Shown in pieces: positions 7,875 to 17,299 of a stretch of DNA of 64,000 bases. The DNA lies in NCBI RefSeq assembly GCF_000429345.1, contig NZ_AUBR01000007.1:1-64000 (forward strand), given 5' to 3'. Position 1 is the first letter of the stretch. The number at the start of each line of letters is the position of its first letter. A program made the translations under genes and the position numbers. Source of the DNA: Desulfovirgula thermocuniculi DSM 16036. GTDB lineage: Bacteria; Bacillota; Desulfotomaculia; Desulfotomaculales; Desulfovirgulaceae. Below the pieces are notes generated by a model. That model was not told the origin of the DNA and searched no databases. It worked only from the letters and a program-made list of their open reading frames with translations.

Positions 7875-9698
7875 TTATGACAGGCTCTTCTGCCTGCCGG
7901 GTAATTCCAGCCGCGGCGCGAGCCCGTAGCGGGCAATCTTGCGGTAAATGGTGGCCCGGCTGATGCCCAGGGCCTGGGCGGCCTTGGTCTTGCCCTGCTC
8001 CGTCCAACCGAAGTGATCCAGGGCCCGCAAGATGGCCTCCTTCTCCAGCTGCTCCAGGGTAACCCACCTCTGACCGCCGGCAAAATCCGGCAGGGCCGGG
8101 CGGTGGCCCCCCTCCACCACGGTGCGGGGCAGGCTATCCACGTCAATGTATTCCCCTTCCTCCAGGTTCACGGCGTATTCCACGGCGTTAACCAGTTCCC
8201 GCACGTTGCCCGGCCAGCTGTAGCTCAGGCAGGCTTCCACGGCCCGCGGCGTGTATCCCTTGATGTTCTTGCCCAGCAGCTGGTTGTAGTGCCGGCGGTA
8301 GTGCTCCAGGAGCAGCCTGATGTCCTCCGGGCGCTCCCGCAAGGGAGGGATGTAAAGGGGGATCACGCTTAACCGGTAGTAAAGGTCGTCCCGGAAGTGG
8401 CCCTTTTGCATCATCTCCTCCAGGTTGCTATTGGTGGCGGCAATGATGCGGATGTCCACGGGGATCAGCCGGTTGCCGCCCACCCGTTCCACCTGACGCT
8501 CCTGGAGCACGCGCAGGAGCTTGGCCTGCAGATACAGGGACATATTGCCGATCTCGTCTAAAAAGATAGTGCCCTGGTGGGCCAGCTCGAACTTCCCCGG
8601 CTTGCCGCCCTTCCTGGCCCCGGTAAAGGCCCCCTCCTCGTAACCGAAAAGCTCGCTCTCCAGCAGGGTTTCGGGAATGGCCCCGCAGTTGATGGCCACG
8701 AAGGGCTTATTTTTCCTGGGGCTGGCGGCGTGGATGGCCCGCGCAAAGATCTCCTTGCCCGTACCGCTCTCCCCGGTAATGAGCACGGTGGAGTGGCTGG
8801 CGGCAATCTTGGCCGCGCGGGCCTTAAGCTCTTTAATGGCGCGGCTTTCCCCGATAATATCATCAAAAGTAATAATTTTCTGGGCGCTCATGAACTGGTA
8901 GGCCAGCTTCTCGGTCTCCTTGAAGTCCCGGAAGGAGGCCACCACCCCTACGGGCTTACCCTCGCTGCCCAGGATGGGCCTGGCGGTGACCAGGAGGTGA
9001 AGCCGGCGCCCCCTGGCCTGGACAAAGCATTCCCGCGAGGTAAAGCCACCGGGGTTATCCAGGGCCTTTAAAAGGGGCAGGCCGCTCAGGTGCTCTTCCA
9101 GGGGCCGGTGGAGAATTTCTTCCCGGGGTATGTTAAACATGCGCTCGGCGGAAAGGTTGAAGTGGGTGACCAGGCCCTGAGCGTCCACGGCAATAACCCC
9201 TTCGTCCACCGCATCCATAACGGCGCTGACCTGCCCGGCCATGACGATCTTTTCGGCCACCGCCTCCGCCTCCAGAGCTTTGGCGGCAATGAGGTCGGCC
9301 ATGCGCCCGATAAACTCCATCAGGGAGCTGGTGCGGCTGCACAGGGTTTCCTTTTGCTCCTCGCTAAAGGCAATGAGGCTGATGGTCCCGAGAACTGCTC
9401 CCTCGGCCACAATGGGGTAAACAATGGAGGCCTTGTAAAAGCACTTGCCCGTTAAGGGGCAGGACATGCAGATGGGGTGGAAGCCGGCCTCCTGGATGAA
9501 GACGGGCTGGCTGGTCGTCAGCACGTGCTTGTTGACAAACCCGCGCAGGAGCCGGGTACCCACATCGGTGCGCACCTTCCCCGTGCCGGCCACCCTGATT
9601 AGCTCGGGGTCTATTACCTCCACCTCAACGCCCAGGGCGGCGGCGATGGCCTCGGCCACCCGCTGGCAGTCCTCTTTTATGCGGCCTAATTTGTTCAT
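7875..9698 (-). CDS. Sigma-54-dependent transcriptional activator (sensor-PAS-AAA-Fis)
   Basis: 607 residues. Residues 1-150 form a GAF-like sensor with a cysteine cluster ([10 protein letters not shown]), about 160-280 a PAS domain, about 290-520 the AAA+ domain with Walker A GESGTGKE and the sigma-54 contact loop GAFTGA, and 565-600 a Fis-type helix-turn-helix ([14 protein letters not shown]). It must therefore act on sigma-54 promoters, and three such promoters occur in this block (2191, 3025, 14553), each with similar upstream sites. It is encoded inside the korDAB-pxp operon, which suggests autoregulation. The ligand is unknown; glutamate, oxoproline or 2-oxoglutarate are natural guesses. 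Confidence 0.93.
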   Translation of the reverse strand: MNKLGRIKEDCQRVAEAIAAALGVEVEVIDPELIRVAGTGKVRTDVGTRLLRGFVNKHVLTTSQPVFIQEAGFHPICMSCPLTGKCFYKASIVYPIVAEGAVLGTISLIAFSEEQKETLCSRTSSLMEFIGRMADLIAAKALEAEAVAEKIVMAGQVSAVMDAVDEGVIAVDAQGLVTHFNLSAERMFNIPREEILHRPLEEHLSGLPLLKALDNPGGFTSRECFVQARGRRLHLLVTARPILGSEGKPVGVVASFRDFKETEKLAYQFMSAQKIITFDDIIGESRAIKELKARAAKIAASHSTVLITGESGTGKEIFARAIHAASPRKNKPFVAINCGAIPETLLESELFGYEEGAFTGARKGGKPGKFELAHQGTIFLDEIGNMSLYLQAKLLRVLQERQVERVGGNRLIPVDIRIIAATNSNLEEMMQKGHFRDDLYYRLSVIPLYIPPLRERPEDIRLLLEHYRRHYNQLLGKNIKGYTPRAVEACLSYSWPGNVRELVNAVEYAVNLEEGEYIDVDSLPRTVVEGGHRPALPDFAGGQRWVTLEQLEKEAILRALDHFGWTEQGKTKAAQALGISRATIYRKIARYGLAPRLELPGRQKSLS

Positions 9699-9722
9699 CT
9701 GACCCCACCCGCAGTTTACCGT

Positions 9723-10766
9723 TTATTCCGGCACCACGTATGCGCAAAAGCTGCACCCGCCAACCGCAACCCGGTAGTGGGCCCCGCGGCTCCCCCGCGG
9801 GCAAAGCATGTGGGATAAAAGACGTATTTTTTCCCGGTAGCGGGCATAAGCCCGGTGCGCTTCGGCCAGGGAAACGGCGGCAAAGCGCATAAATTCCCCC
9901 GGCCTGGCCTGCGCCACCTTCCAGAGGTCGCAGGTAATGACGGTGGCAATCTTGGCGTAGCCGCCGGTGGTCTGGCGGTCCTGCAGCATGATGATGGGTT
10001 GCCCGTGCCCGGGAACCTGCACGGCTCCCGGGGGAATGCCGTCGGAAATAATGTCGGGCCCTTTTAAGTGCTCAATTGACGGCCCCTCCAGGCGGTAACC
10101 CATGCGGTCGCACTCGGCGGTCACCCGGTAAGCGCTTTCCAGGAAGGTCTTAATACCCCTGGCGGTGAAGTGGTCGTCCTGGGGGCCCAGGACCACCCTC
10201 ACCACCCACGTCGCCCCGGGCCGCGGGACCCTGTATTCCTCCGGCACGTGCTCCGGGGGGATCCTGCGCCCGGCCAGCCCGCCCAGGGGGACCCGGGGCG
10301 TTCCGCCACGCAGCACATCCCCTTCGCCAAGCGCCCTTCCTTCCAGCCCGCCCACGGCGCCGCGCAGGTAGGTGGACTTGCTGCCCATCACCGGCGGCAC
10401 GTCGATGCCCCCGGCCACGGCCAGGTAGGCCCGGCAGCCGCACCTGGCCCAGCCAAAGGCCAGCACGTCTCCCGGCGCCACCCGCACGGCTTCCCACATG
10501 GGCAGCGGCCTGCCGTTTAGCCGCGGGTCCATGTCGGCCCCGGTGACGGCAATCACCCCGCCCTCCAGTATCTTTAGCACGGGGCCCGCCATGGTCAGCT
10601 CCAGGGCCGCCTCATCCGGCGGGTTGCCGACCAGCAGGTTGGCCAGCTGGAAGGCAAATTCGTCTGCCGCCCCGGCCACGGGCACCCCGAACTCCTGGTA
10701 CCCGTGGCGCCCCGCATCCTGCACGGTGGTCAGAATTCCGGGTTTTTCCACCAAAAAGGCGGCCAT
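9723..10766 (-). CDS. pxpC: 5-oxoprolinase subunit C (KipA/biotin-dependent carboxyltransferase-like)
   Basis: 347 residues, matching the KipA/PxpC family, which resembles the C-terminal half of urea amidolyase (PGILTTVQDAGRHGYQ at the start, VPGHGQPIIMLQDRQTTGGY later). With PxpA and PxpB it hydrolyses 5-oxoproline to glutamate using ATP. Its start is within 2 bp of the pxpB stop codon, so they are coupled. The C-terminus has an unusual two-cysteine tail (GGCSFCAYVVPE). The regulator gene follows after 24 bp. Confidence 0.92.
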   Translation of the reverse strand: MAAFLVEKPGILTTVQDAGRHGYQEFGVPVAGAADEFAFQLANLLVGNPPDEAALELTMAGPVLKILEGGVIAVTGADMDPRLNGRPLPMWEAVRVAPGDVLAFGWARCGCRAYLAVAGGIDVPPVMGSKSTYLRGAVGGLEGRALGEGDVLRGGTPRVPLGGLAGRRIPPEHVPEEYRVPRPGATWVVRVVLGPQDDHFTARGIKTFLESAYRVTAECDRMGYRLEGPSIEHLKGPDIISDGIPPGAVQVPGHGQPIIMLQDRQTTGGYAKIATVITCDLWKVAQARPGEFMRFAAVSLAEAHRAYARYREKIRLLSHMLCPRGSRGAHYRVAVGGCSFCAYVVPE

Positions 10767-10767
10767 A

Positions 10768-11508
10768 CTAGCGCTCCTCTCCTGCGGCAGGAAGCGTTTT
10801 AACCTCGTAAGCCCCTCTTTCCACCGCCGCCTTTATTTCCGCGTACTCCTGCGGGCCCACGGGAACGAAGCGCACGTAGTTGCCCGCGGCCAGCAAGACC
10901 GGCGGCTGGCGGTGGGGGTCGTAAAGTTTTAAGGGCGTGCGGCCGATTATCCTCCACCCGCCGGGGCTATCCACGGGGTAAATGCCCGTCTGCTCGCCGG
11001 CAATGCCCACCGATCCGGCGGGAACCAGGCTGCGGGGCTTTTCCAGGCGGGGGGCGGCAATGGCCCGGGGCATGCCGCCCAGGTAGGCAAAGCCGGGGGT
11101 AAAGCCCAACATGTAGATGAGGTAATCCACGGAGGAGTGGACCCTGATCACTTCTTCCGGCGCCAGCCGGCAGTGGGCGGCCACATCCGCCAGGTCCGGC
11201 CCGTACTCGCCGCCGTAGGCTACGGGGATGAGGTATATCAGGGGGCGGGGGAGCTCCATTTGCCCGAGGTTTGCCGCGAGGCGCGCGATGTGCTCGACCA
11301 GCCGCTCGTAGGAAAGCTCCAGGGGGTCGTAATAAACAAGAAGGGAGCGGTAGGTGGGGACGGATTCCCCCAGCCCCGGCAGGCGGTTTTGCCGCAGGGC
11401 ATAGTGCAGGCTGCGCACGCGGTAGTTTATCTCCGGGTTTATCTCGCTGCCGAACTCCACGAGGAGCGCTCGGTCCCCGGCGGGGAGGAACCTGGGCAAA
11501 TCATTCAT
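10768..11508 (-). CDS. pxpB: 5-oxoprolinase subunit B (KipI-like)
   Basis: 246 residues of the KipI/PxpB family. FLPAGDRALLVEFG opens the protein and GFTPGFAYLGG is the family hallmark. It is the partner of PxpC in ATP-dependent 5-oxoproline hydrolysis. I prefer the ATG at 11508; a GTG three codons upstream leaves no room for a ribosome binding site. It sits between pxpA and pxpC with almost no gaps. Confidence 0.92.
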   Translation of the reverse strand: MNDLPRFLPAGDRALLVEFGSEINPEINYRVRSLHYALRQNRLPGLGESVPTYRSLLVYYDPLELSYERLVEHIARLAANLGQMELPRPLIYLIPVAYGGEYGPDLADVAAHCRLAPEEVIRVHSSVDYLIYMLGFTPGFAYLGGMPRAIAAPRLEKPRSLVPAGSVGIAGEQTGIYPVDSPGGWRIIGRTPLKLYDPHRQPPVLLAAGNYVRFVPVGPQEYAEIKAAVERGAYEVKTLPAAGEER

Positions 11509-11523
11509 CCCGCACACCTGCCG

Positions 11524-12291
11524 TCAGCGCAAAGGCCTCACCAGCACGCCGGCGGCCACCAGCGCTTCCTTTAATCGGCGCGCAAATTCCACGGCCCGGG
11601 GATTGTCGCCGTGCACGCAAATGCTGTCGGCTTCGATGGCAATCTCCTCGCCGGTGATGGCCCTCACCTTTCCCTCTGTAACCATGCGCACCGCCCGCGG
11701 TATGGCCACCTCGGGGTCGTGAATGACCGCCCCCGGCACGCCCCGCGGCACCAGGGTCCCGTCGGCATGATAAGCCCGGTCGGCAAAAACCTCCTGGGCC
11801 ACCGCCAGGCCCGCCGCCCGCGCCGCCTTGACCATTTCCGACCCGGCCAGGGCTAAAAGCACCAGCCCTTCGTCCACCGCCTTTACGGCCTCCACCACGG
11901 CAGCGGCAATGCGCGGGTCCCTGGCGGCGGTATTGTACAGCGCCCCGTGGGGTTTAACGTGCGTCAGCTTGACCCCCGCAGCCCTGGCAAAGGCCATTAG
12001 CGCGCCCACCTGGTACATGACGTACGCCTTTACTTCCGCGGGAGAAAGGCTCATGTCCCGCCGGCCAAAGCCCTGCAGGTCGGGATAGCCGGGGTGGGCG
12101 CCCACGGCCACCCCGTGCGCCGCCGCCAGGGCCACCGTGCGCTCCATGACCAGCGGGTCGCCGGCATGCAGCCCGCAGGCAATGTTGGCCGAGGTGATGT
12201 ATTTGATGAGCTCCTCGTCCAGGCCAATGGTGTACGCGCCAAAGCTTTCCCCTATATCGGCGTTTAAGTCCACCGCCTTTTGCGCCGCCAT
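11524..12291 (-). CDS. pxpA: 5-oxoprolinase subunit A (LamB/YcsF family)
   Basis: 255 residues. The opening VDLNADIGESFGAY, then CGLHAGDP, VGAHPGYPD and KPHGALYN are the LamB/YcsF metal-binding motifs. Genetic and biochemical work on the family shows PxpABC is a prokaryotic 5-oxoprolinase. The start at the ATG at 12291 matches family length; a TTG four codons upstream is possible. It follows korB by about 20 bp, tying oxoproline ring opening to 2-oxoglutarate oxidation in one transcript. Confidence 0.93.
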   Translation of the reverse strand: MAAQKAVDLNADIGESFGAYTIGLDEELIKYITSANIACGLHAGDPLVMERTVALAAAHGVAVGAHPGYPDLQGFGRRDMSLSPAEVKAYVMYQVGALMAFARAAGVKLTHVKPHGALYNTAARDPRIAAAVVEAVKAVDEGLVLLALAGSEMVKAARAAGLAVAQEVFADRAYHADGTLVPRGVPGAVIHDPEVAIPRAVRMVTEGKVRAITGEEIAIEADSICVHGDNPRAVEFARRLKEALVAAGVLVRPLR

Positions 12292-12313
12292 CTCGCCAAG
12301 CAACCCCCCGCCT

Positions 12314-13135
12314 TTACTTTTCCTTTTGGGCCAGCCTGGCTACCAGTTCCTCGTACGTGGCGGTAAATTCCGGCGCCTCGGCCCGGTAAAGCTCCCCGAT
12401 GACGATCTTGTCCCTGAGTTCCTCCGGGCTCATTTTGGCGGCCTGCTTTACGGTCACCGCGTGGTCCCGCTGCCAGAGGAGCATCTGCAGGCCGTTGCCC
12501 AGCTTGTTCCTGCGCCCGTAGGCCGTGGGGCAGGCGGTAATGGCCTCGATGACGCTAAAGCCTTTGTTCCTCGCCCCGGCCACAATGAGGTTTTTCAAGA
12601 GCCCGGCGTGGTAGGTGGTGGCCCGCGCCACGTAGGTGGCCCCGGCGCCCCTGGCCAGCTCGGCTATGTCAAAGGCCCTCTCCAAATGGCCGTAAGGCGC
12701 CGTGGTGGTTCGCTTTTGCACCGGGGTGAGGGGCGAATACTGGCCCCCGGTCATGCCGTAAATGCTGTTGTTGAAGATGACCGCCGTGAGATCGATGTTG
12801 CGCCTGGCGGCGTGGATGAAGTGGTTGCCGCCTATGGCCGTGGCGTCGCCGTCGCCCATGAGCACAAAAACGGTCAGCTCGGGGCGCGCCAGCTTGATGC
12901 CCGTGGCAAAGGCCAGGGCCCTCCCGTGGGTGGTGTGCAGGGTGTTGAAGTCCAGGTAACCTGCCGCCCGCGAGGAGCAGCCGATGCCTGAAACCACCAC
13001 CGTTTTATCCGGGTCACAGCCCAGCTCGTGAATGGCCTTCACCAGGGCCGAGAGCACAATGCCGTTGCCGCAGCCCGGGCACCAGATGTGCGGGAGCCTT
13101 TCCTGGCGCAGGCTGGAAACTACCTGGTTAAGCAT
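12314..13135 (-). CDS. korB: 2-oxoacid:ferredoxin oxidoreductase, beta subunit
   Basis: 273 residues. It binds thiamine diphosphate: IWCPGCGNGI near the N-terminus and the GDGDATAIGGNHF motif near residue 97. This size and the CPGCG start fit KorB of 2-oxoglutarate:ferredoxin oxidoreductase rather than pyruvate enzymes. It overlaps korA by 8 bp. With KorA, KorD and the distant KorC it makes succinyl-CoA and reduced ferredoxin. Confidence 0.93.
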   Translation of the reverse strand: MLNQVVSSLRQERLPHIWCPGCGNGIVLSALVKAIHELGCDPDKTVVVSGIGCSSRAAGYLDFNTLHTTHGRALAFATGIKLARPELTVFVLMGDGDATAIGGNHFIHAARRNIDLTAVIFNNSIYGMTGGQYSPLTPVQKRTTTAPYGHLERAFDIAELARGAGATYVARATTYHAGLLKNLIVAGARNKGFSVIEAITACPTAYGRRNKLGNGLQMLLWQRDHAVTVKQAAKMSPEELRDKIVIGELYRAEAPEFTATYEELVARLAQKEK

Positions 13136-14279
13136 GTTCCGGCACCTCCCGCAGGGCGGCCAGTATTTCCTCCACGGTGATCAGCTCCCCGCTGACGCGG
13201 TGGATTCCTTTTACGGCGGCGCGGCCCCCGACCGCCCGCTCCACCTCCAGCCGTAGCTGACCCAGGTTCATCTCCGCCACCACCACGAGGCGAACCCTCT
13301 GCGCCAGCTCCGCCACCTCCCTTTCCGGGAAGGGCCAGATGGTCACCGGGCGCAGGAGCCCGGCGTTAATACCCGCCGCGCGGGCCTCCTTTACCGCACG
13401 CCTGGCCGCCCTGGCCACCGCCCCGTAGGCCACCACGGCCACCTCTGCGTCCTCCAGCATGTAGCGCTCCACGCTCAGGATGTCGTCCAGGTGATCGTAT
13501 ATCTTGCGGTGGAGGCGCAAGAGAAGCTCCTCCGCCACCCTGGGGTCGGTGGTGGGGTTCCCCTTTTCGTCGTGCACCAGGCCCGTCACGTGGTAGCGGT
13601 AGCCGTCCCCGAAGTTGGCCATGGGCGGCACGCCGTCCTCATCGGGCCGGTAGGGGTAGTAATCTCCCGGAGGCACGCGGGGCTTCTTGCGCTCGACAAC
13701 CTCCACTTCCTCCGGGGGCGGGAGGACCACCCGCTCGCGCATGTGGCCCACCACCTCGTCCATAAGCAGGATGACCGGGACGCGGTATTTTTCCGCCAGG
13801 TTCACCGCCCGCACGGTGAGATCAAAGGCCTCCCGCACCGAGGAAGGGCACAGGGCGATTACCGGGTGATCCCCGTGCGTGCCCCAGCGGGCCTGCATGA
13901 CGTCCCCCTGGGCCGGGGCGGTGGGGATGCCCGTGCTGGGGCCCCAGCGCTGCACGTTGACAATGACGCAGGGTATTTCGGCCATGGCCGCGTAGCCGAT
14001 GTTTTCCTGCTTTAAAGAAAAGCCCGGGCCGCTGGTGGCCGTGAGGGCCTTCAGCCCCGCCAGGGAGGCGCCGATCACCGCGGCCATGCTGGCAATCTCG
14101 TCTTCCATCTGGATGAACTTACCCCCCACCAGGGGAAGACGTTCGGCCATCAGCTCGGCAATTTCCGTAGAGGGGGTGATGGGGTACCCGGCAAAAAAGC
14201 GCACCCCTGCCGCCAGAGCCCCTTCCACCACCGCCTCGTTGCCCTGCATCAGGCGGGCAACGCCTGCCGGACCGCTCAT
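13128..14279 (-). CDS. korA: 2-oxoacid:ferredoxin oxidoreductase, alpha subunit
   Basis: 383 residues of the alpha subunit family: GNEAVVEGALAAG then FAGYPITPSTEIAE at the N-terminus, with ATSGPGFSL for the pyrimidine-binding domain. It overlaps korD by 4 bp and korB by 8 bp, so the three are coupled. Substrate assignment to 2-oxoglutarate comes from the alpha/beta type and the gdh and pxp neighbours; other 2-oxoacids (branched-chain) cannot be excluded from sequence alone. Confidence 0.92.
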   Translation of the reverse strand: MSGPAGVARLMQGNEAVVEGALAAGVRFFAGYPITPSTEIAELMAERLPLVGGKFIQMEDEIASMAAVIGASLAGLKALTATSGPGFSLKQENIGYAAMAEIPCVIVNVQRWGPSTGIPTAPAQGDVMQARWGTHGDHPVIALCPSSVREAFDLTVRAVNLAEKYRVPVILLMDEVVGHMRERVVLPPPEEVEVVERKKPRVPPGDYYPYRPDEDGVPPMANFGDGYRYHVTGLVHDEKGNPTTDPRVAEELLLRLHRKIYDHLDDILSVERYMLEDAEVAVVAYGAVARAARRAVKEARAAGINAGLLRPVTIWPFPEREVAELAQRVRLVVVAEMNLGQLRLEVERAVGGRAAVKGIHRVSGELITVEEILAALREVPEHA

Positions 14280-14494
14280 TTTTCTTCCACCTCAACGGAG
14301 ATGACAAAATCCGGGCAGTGGTCCTCGCAGCGACCGCAGCCTATGCAGGCGGCGGGTTCCGCCACGGTCACCTTCCCGAACTCGTCGAGCTTCAGCACTT
14401 CCTTGGGACAGAGGGCCACGCAGATGCCGCAGCCCTTGCACCAGTTCCGCTGCACCTCTAACCTGACCACTTTTGGTGCGGCAGCGCCTGCCAT
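14276..14494 (-). CDS. korD: 2-oxoacid:ferredoxin oxidoreductase, delta subunit (2[4Fe-4S])
   Basis: 72 residues with two classic ferredoxin motifs, CKGCGICVALCPKEV and CIGCGRCEDHCPDF, carrying two [4Fe-4S] clusters. It passes electrons from KorAB to ferredoxin. First gene of the operon; the sigma-54-type promoter is 59 bp upstream. Confidence 0.93.
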   Translation of the reverse strand: MAGAAAPKVVRLEVQRNWCKGCGICVALCPKEVLKLDEFGKVTVAEPAACIGCGRCEDHCPDFVISVEVEEK

Positions 14495-14552
14495 AAATGC
14501 TCACCTCGCAGATGCTCTGGTAGCTTTACCCTGTGTCTACGGGTACGCCTCT

Positions 14553-14568
14553 TGCAAAAGTAATACCA
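14553..14568 (-). promoter_or_regulatory. Sigma-54 promoter of the korDAB-pxp operon
   Basis: The minus strand reads TGGTATTACTTTTGCA, with exact -24/-12 spacing. Three upstream activator-like sites follow at 14655-14734. Confidence 0.8.
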
Positions 14569-14654
14569 GATGTCATTAAAAATACCGGCATAGCCACGCC
14601 CTGCCATCCCGCAAGGCCTCGGAAAAGCAAAGGCGGCACAGCCCCTCCGTTAAT

Positions 14655-14734
14655 TATATCATAATGAGACACACCTGGCCTCTCAAAATGCGACAAAACG
14701 GGCTGGCCGCCGCTTGGCGTCTCAAAGTTAGACA
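14655..14734 (-). promoter_or_regulatory. Three tandem activator sites upstream of korDAB
   Basis: On the minus strand: TGTCTCATTATGATATA (14655-14671), TGTCGCATTTTGAGAGG (14679-14695) and TGTCTAACTTTGAGACG (14718-14734). They fit an imperfect palindrome TGTCTCA-N3-TGAGACA and lie 87-165 bp upstream of the sigma-54 promoter. The farthest site overlaps the end of the diaphorase gene. They are the likely binding sites of the regulator at 7875-9698. Confidence 0.65.
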
Positions 14735-15375
14735 CTTTTTGTTTTTAAAGTTAAGGCGCCTACGGGACAGGCCAGGGCGCACGCCCCGCAGCCGCTGCAC
14801 CCCGCCCGGGCCAGCGGCACTTCCCCGAAGGTGGTCACGCGCCGCTCGTAACCGCGCCGGGCAAAGCCCAGGATGCCCGTCCCCTCCCGGCGGCAGGCGC
14901 GCACGCAGCGCCCGCAGAGCACGCACTTCCCGGGGTCGTAGCGCACCGCCGGGCTGCTGTTGTCCACCGGCAGGTCCCGCGCGAGCTTTCTATAGCGCAC
15001 CAGGCGCAGGGGAAGGCGCCGCGCGCGGGCTATTTCCTGCAGCGTGCAGGCGCGGTTCTTTGGGCACCGGGAGCACTCCAGGCGGTGGGCGGAGAGGAGC
15101 AACTCAAAGGCGGCGCGCACGAGGCGGTCCACGCGGGGGCTCCTGGTGCGGACCACCAGGCCGTCCCTGGCCGGCTCGGTGCAGGCAGTCACCGGTCGGG
15201 GGTAGCCCTCCACCTCCACCCAGCAGAGCCGGCAGGCGGCCGGGGGATCTTCTGCCCCGGGCACGGCGCAGAGGTTGGGGATGTAAATGCCGTTCTCCAG
15301 GGCCAGCCAGAGGATGGGGCGGCCCGCCGGCGCCTTAACCTCGCGATCGTCAATGAAAAGGGTGATCTTTTGCAC
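14728..15375 (-). CDS. HoxU/NuoG-N-terminal-like iron-sulfur subunit
   Basis: 215 residues. An N-terminal plant-type [2Fe-2S] domain (CRLCWVEVEG), a histidine-cysteine motif (HRLECSRCPKNRAC) and two [4Fe-4S] motifs (CVLCGRCVRAC, CSGCGACALACP) follow in the order seen in NuoG, HoxU and the N-terminus of [FeFe]-hydrogenases, but the protein ends before any catalytic domain. It forms a diaphorase unit with the next two genes. The catalytic partner (hydrogenase or formate dehydrogenase) is not in the window. Confidence 0.85.
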   Translation of the reverse strand: MQKITLFIDDREVKAPAGRPILWLALENGIYIPNLCAVPGAEDPPAACRLCWVEVEGYPRPVTACTEPARDGLVVRTRSPRVDRLVRAAFELLLSAHRLECSRCPKNRACTLQEIARARRLPLRLVRYRKLARDLPVDNSSPAVRYDPGKCVLCGRCVRACRREGTGILGFARRGYERRVTTFGEVPLARAGCSGCGACALACPVGALTLKTKSV

Positions 15376-15376
15376 G

Positions 15377-17299
15377 CTATTTTGCCCCGCCCTTTCTTTC
15401 CAGCTCCCGCACCAGCTCCGGCGGCGAAAGCTTGATTACCGCCTTGTACTGGGGCGGGCAGGCTTCCATGCAACTGTTGCACTTCACGCACTTCTGCTGG
15501 TCGATGACCTTGAGGCGGTCCTCATTGGTAAAAATAGCCTCTACCGGGCAGCTGCCCACGCAGGCGTCGCAGGACCGCTCGCACTTCTCCGGCAGGATGT
15601 AGTAGGCAATGAGGGCCTGGCACATCTTGGCCGGGCAGCGCCGCTCTTTAATGTGGGCCTCGTATTCCTCCCGGAAGTAGCGCAAGGTGGAGAGCACGGG
15701 GTTGGGCGCGGTCCTGCCCAAGCCGCAGAGGGAGCCGGCCTGCACATCCTCGGCCAGCTCCAAAAGCAGCTCCAGGTCCTCCGGGCGGCCTTCCCCTCTG
15801 GTAATTGACTCTAGTATCTCCAGCATCTGCCTGGTGCCCAGGCGGCACATGGTGCACTTGCCGCAGGATTCCTTCTGGGTAAAGTCCAGGAAGAAGCGGG
15901 CCACTTCCACCATGCAGTCGTCCTCGTCCAGTACCACCATGCCCCCGGAGCCCATCATGGCCCCGGCCTGCGCCAGGGAATCAAAGTCCACGGGCAGGTC
16001 CAGGCAGGAAACGGGCAGGCAACCCCCCGAGGGCCCGCCAATTTGCACGGCCTTAAAGGCCTTGCCCTTGGGAACGCCGCTGCCCACCCCAAAGATGAGC
16101 TGCCGCAGCGTGGTGCCCATGGGCACCTCCACCAGGCCGGTGTTGACTACCTTGCCCGCCAGGGCAAAAACGGCCGTGCCCGGGCTCTGCGGGGTGCCGA
16201 TGCCCCTGAACCAGGCGGCGCCCCGCTCCACGATGAGGGGCACGTAGGCCAGCGTTTTTACGTTGTTGATGACCGTGGGCCTGCCCCACAGTCCTTTTTC
16301 CGCCGGGTAAGGCGGGCGGTGGCGCGGCAGGCCGGGCCGCCCCTCCATGGAGGCAATGAGGGCCGTCTCCTCGCCGCACACAAAGGCACCGGACCCCTGG
16401 AACACCTCCACCTCAAAGTCAAAGCCGCTGCCCAGGATGTCGGGGCCCAGGAGGCCGGCGGCGCGGGCGTCCCGCACGGCGGCCTTCACCCTCTCCACGG
16501 CCAGGGGGTATTCGGCCCGCACGTAAAAGAAGCCGCGCCGCGCGCCCACGGCATAGGCGGCAATGGCCAGCCCCTCTAAAACCTGGTGGGGGTTCGACTC
16601 CAGGATGGTGCGGTCCATGAAGGCGCCCGGGTCGCCCTCGTCGGCGTTGCAGATGACGTACTTCTCTTCACCGGGCGCCAGCCGGCACGCTTCCCACTTT
16701 TTGCCGGTGGGAAAGCCGGCTCCCCCGCGCCCCCTTAAGCCGGAGGCCTTTATCTCCGCCACCACTTCCTCCGGGGAAAGGGAAAGGGCCTTGACCAGGG
16801 CCCCGTAGCCGCCCAGGGCCAGGTAATGGTTGATGTCCTGCGGGTCGATGAGCCCGCACTTTTCCAAAAGGACGGCCCGCTCTACCTGGCCCCGGGGGAA
16901 ATCGCTAAAAGCGGGCACCAGTTCGTTGGGCTCCAGGGCGGCCAGGGCAAACTCCAGGCAGGGGTCGTCCCCGCCCAGGAAATCCTGCACCAGGCGCCTG
17001 GCTATCCCTTCCGTCACGTAGCCGTAGCAAATTGACGGGAAGCCGGGCTTGGCAATCACCACCAGGGGCTCGGCATAGCAGTGGCCCATGCAGCCCACTT
17101 CCACCACCCTGGCATCCAGCCCCTGCTTTCTTATTTCCTCTTCCAGCACCTTTAACACTTCCAGCGCTCCTGCCGCCCGCCCGCAGGTGGCCGCGCCCAC
17201 CAGCACCAAGGGCCCTTTCCGCAGGGCTTCCCAGGCTTCACGGGCCCGGCGCTTTAGCGCGGCAAACTTCTGCTGTAGCGGAGAGTTACTGTCCCTCAA
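15377..17299 (-). CDS. NuoF/HydB-like flavoprotein with N-terminal thioredoxin-like and C-terminal ferredoxin domains
   Basis: 640 residues. An N-terminal thioredoxin-like domain (to about 110) has only a partial cysteine set. The NuoF core follows: GLRGRGGAGFPTGKKW for FMN/NADH, NADEGDPGAFMDR, FVCGEETALIAS, then the [4Fe-4S] motif SCGKCTMCRLG. A C-terminal ferredoxin domain ends with CVKCNSCMEACP. This architecture is that of HydB of electron-bifurcating hydrogenases and related NADH-linked complexes. It overlaps the NuoE-like gene by 4 bp. Confidence 0.92.
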   Translation of the reverse strand: MRDSNSPLQQKFAALKRRAREAWEALRKGPLVLVGAATCGRAAGALEVLKVLEEEIRKQGLDARVVEVGCMGHCYAEPLVVIAKPGFPSICYGYVTEGIARRLVQDFLGGDDPCLEFALAALEPNELVPAFSDFPRGQVERAVLLEKCGLIDPQDINHYLALGGYGALVKALSLSPEEVVAEIKASGLRGRGGAGFPTGKKWEACRLAPGEEKYVICNADEGDPGAFMDRTILESNPHQVLEGLAIAAYAVGARRGFFYVRAEYPLAVERVKAAVRDARAAGLLGPDILGSGFDFEVEVFQGSGAFVCGEETALIASMEGRPGLPRHRPPYPAEKGLWGRPTVINNVKTLAYVPLIVERGAAWFRGIGTPQSPGTAVFALAGKVVNTGLVEVPMGTTLRQLIFGVGSGVPKGKAFKAVQIGGPSGGCLPVSCLDLPVDFDSLAQAGAMMGSGGMVVLDEDDCMVEVARFFLDFTQKESCGKCTMCRLGTRQMLEILESITRGEGRPEDLELLLELAEDVQAGSLCGLGRTAPNPVLSTLRYFREEYEAHIKERRCPAKMCQALIAYYILPEKCERSCDACVGSCPVEAIFTNEDRLKVIDQQKCVKCNSCMEACPPQYKAVIKLSPPELVRELERKGGAK

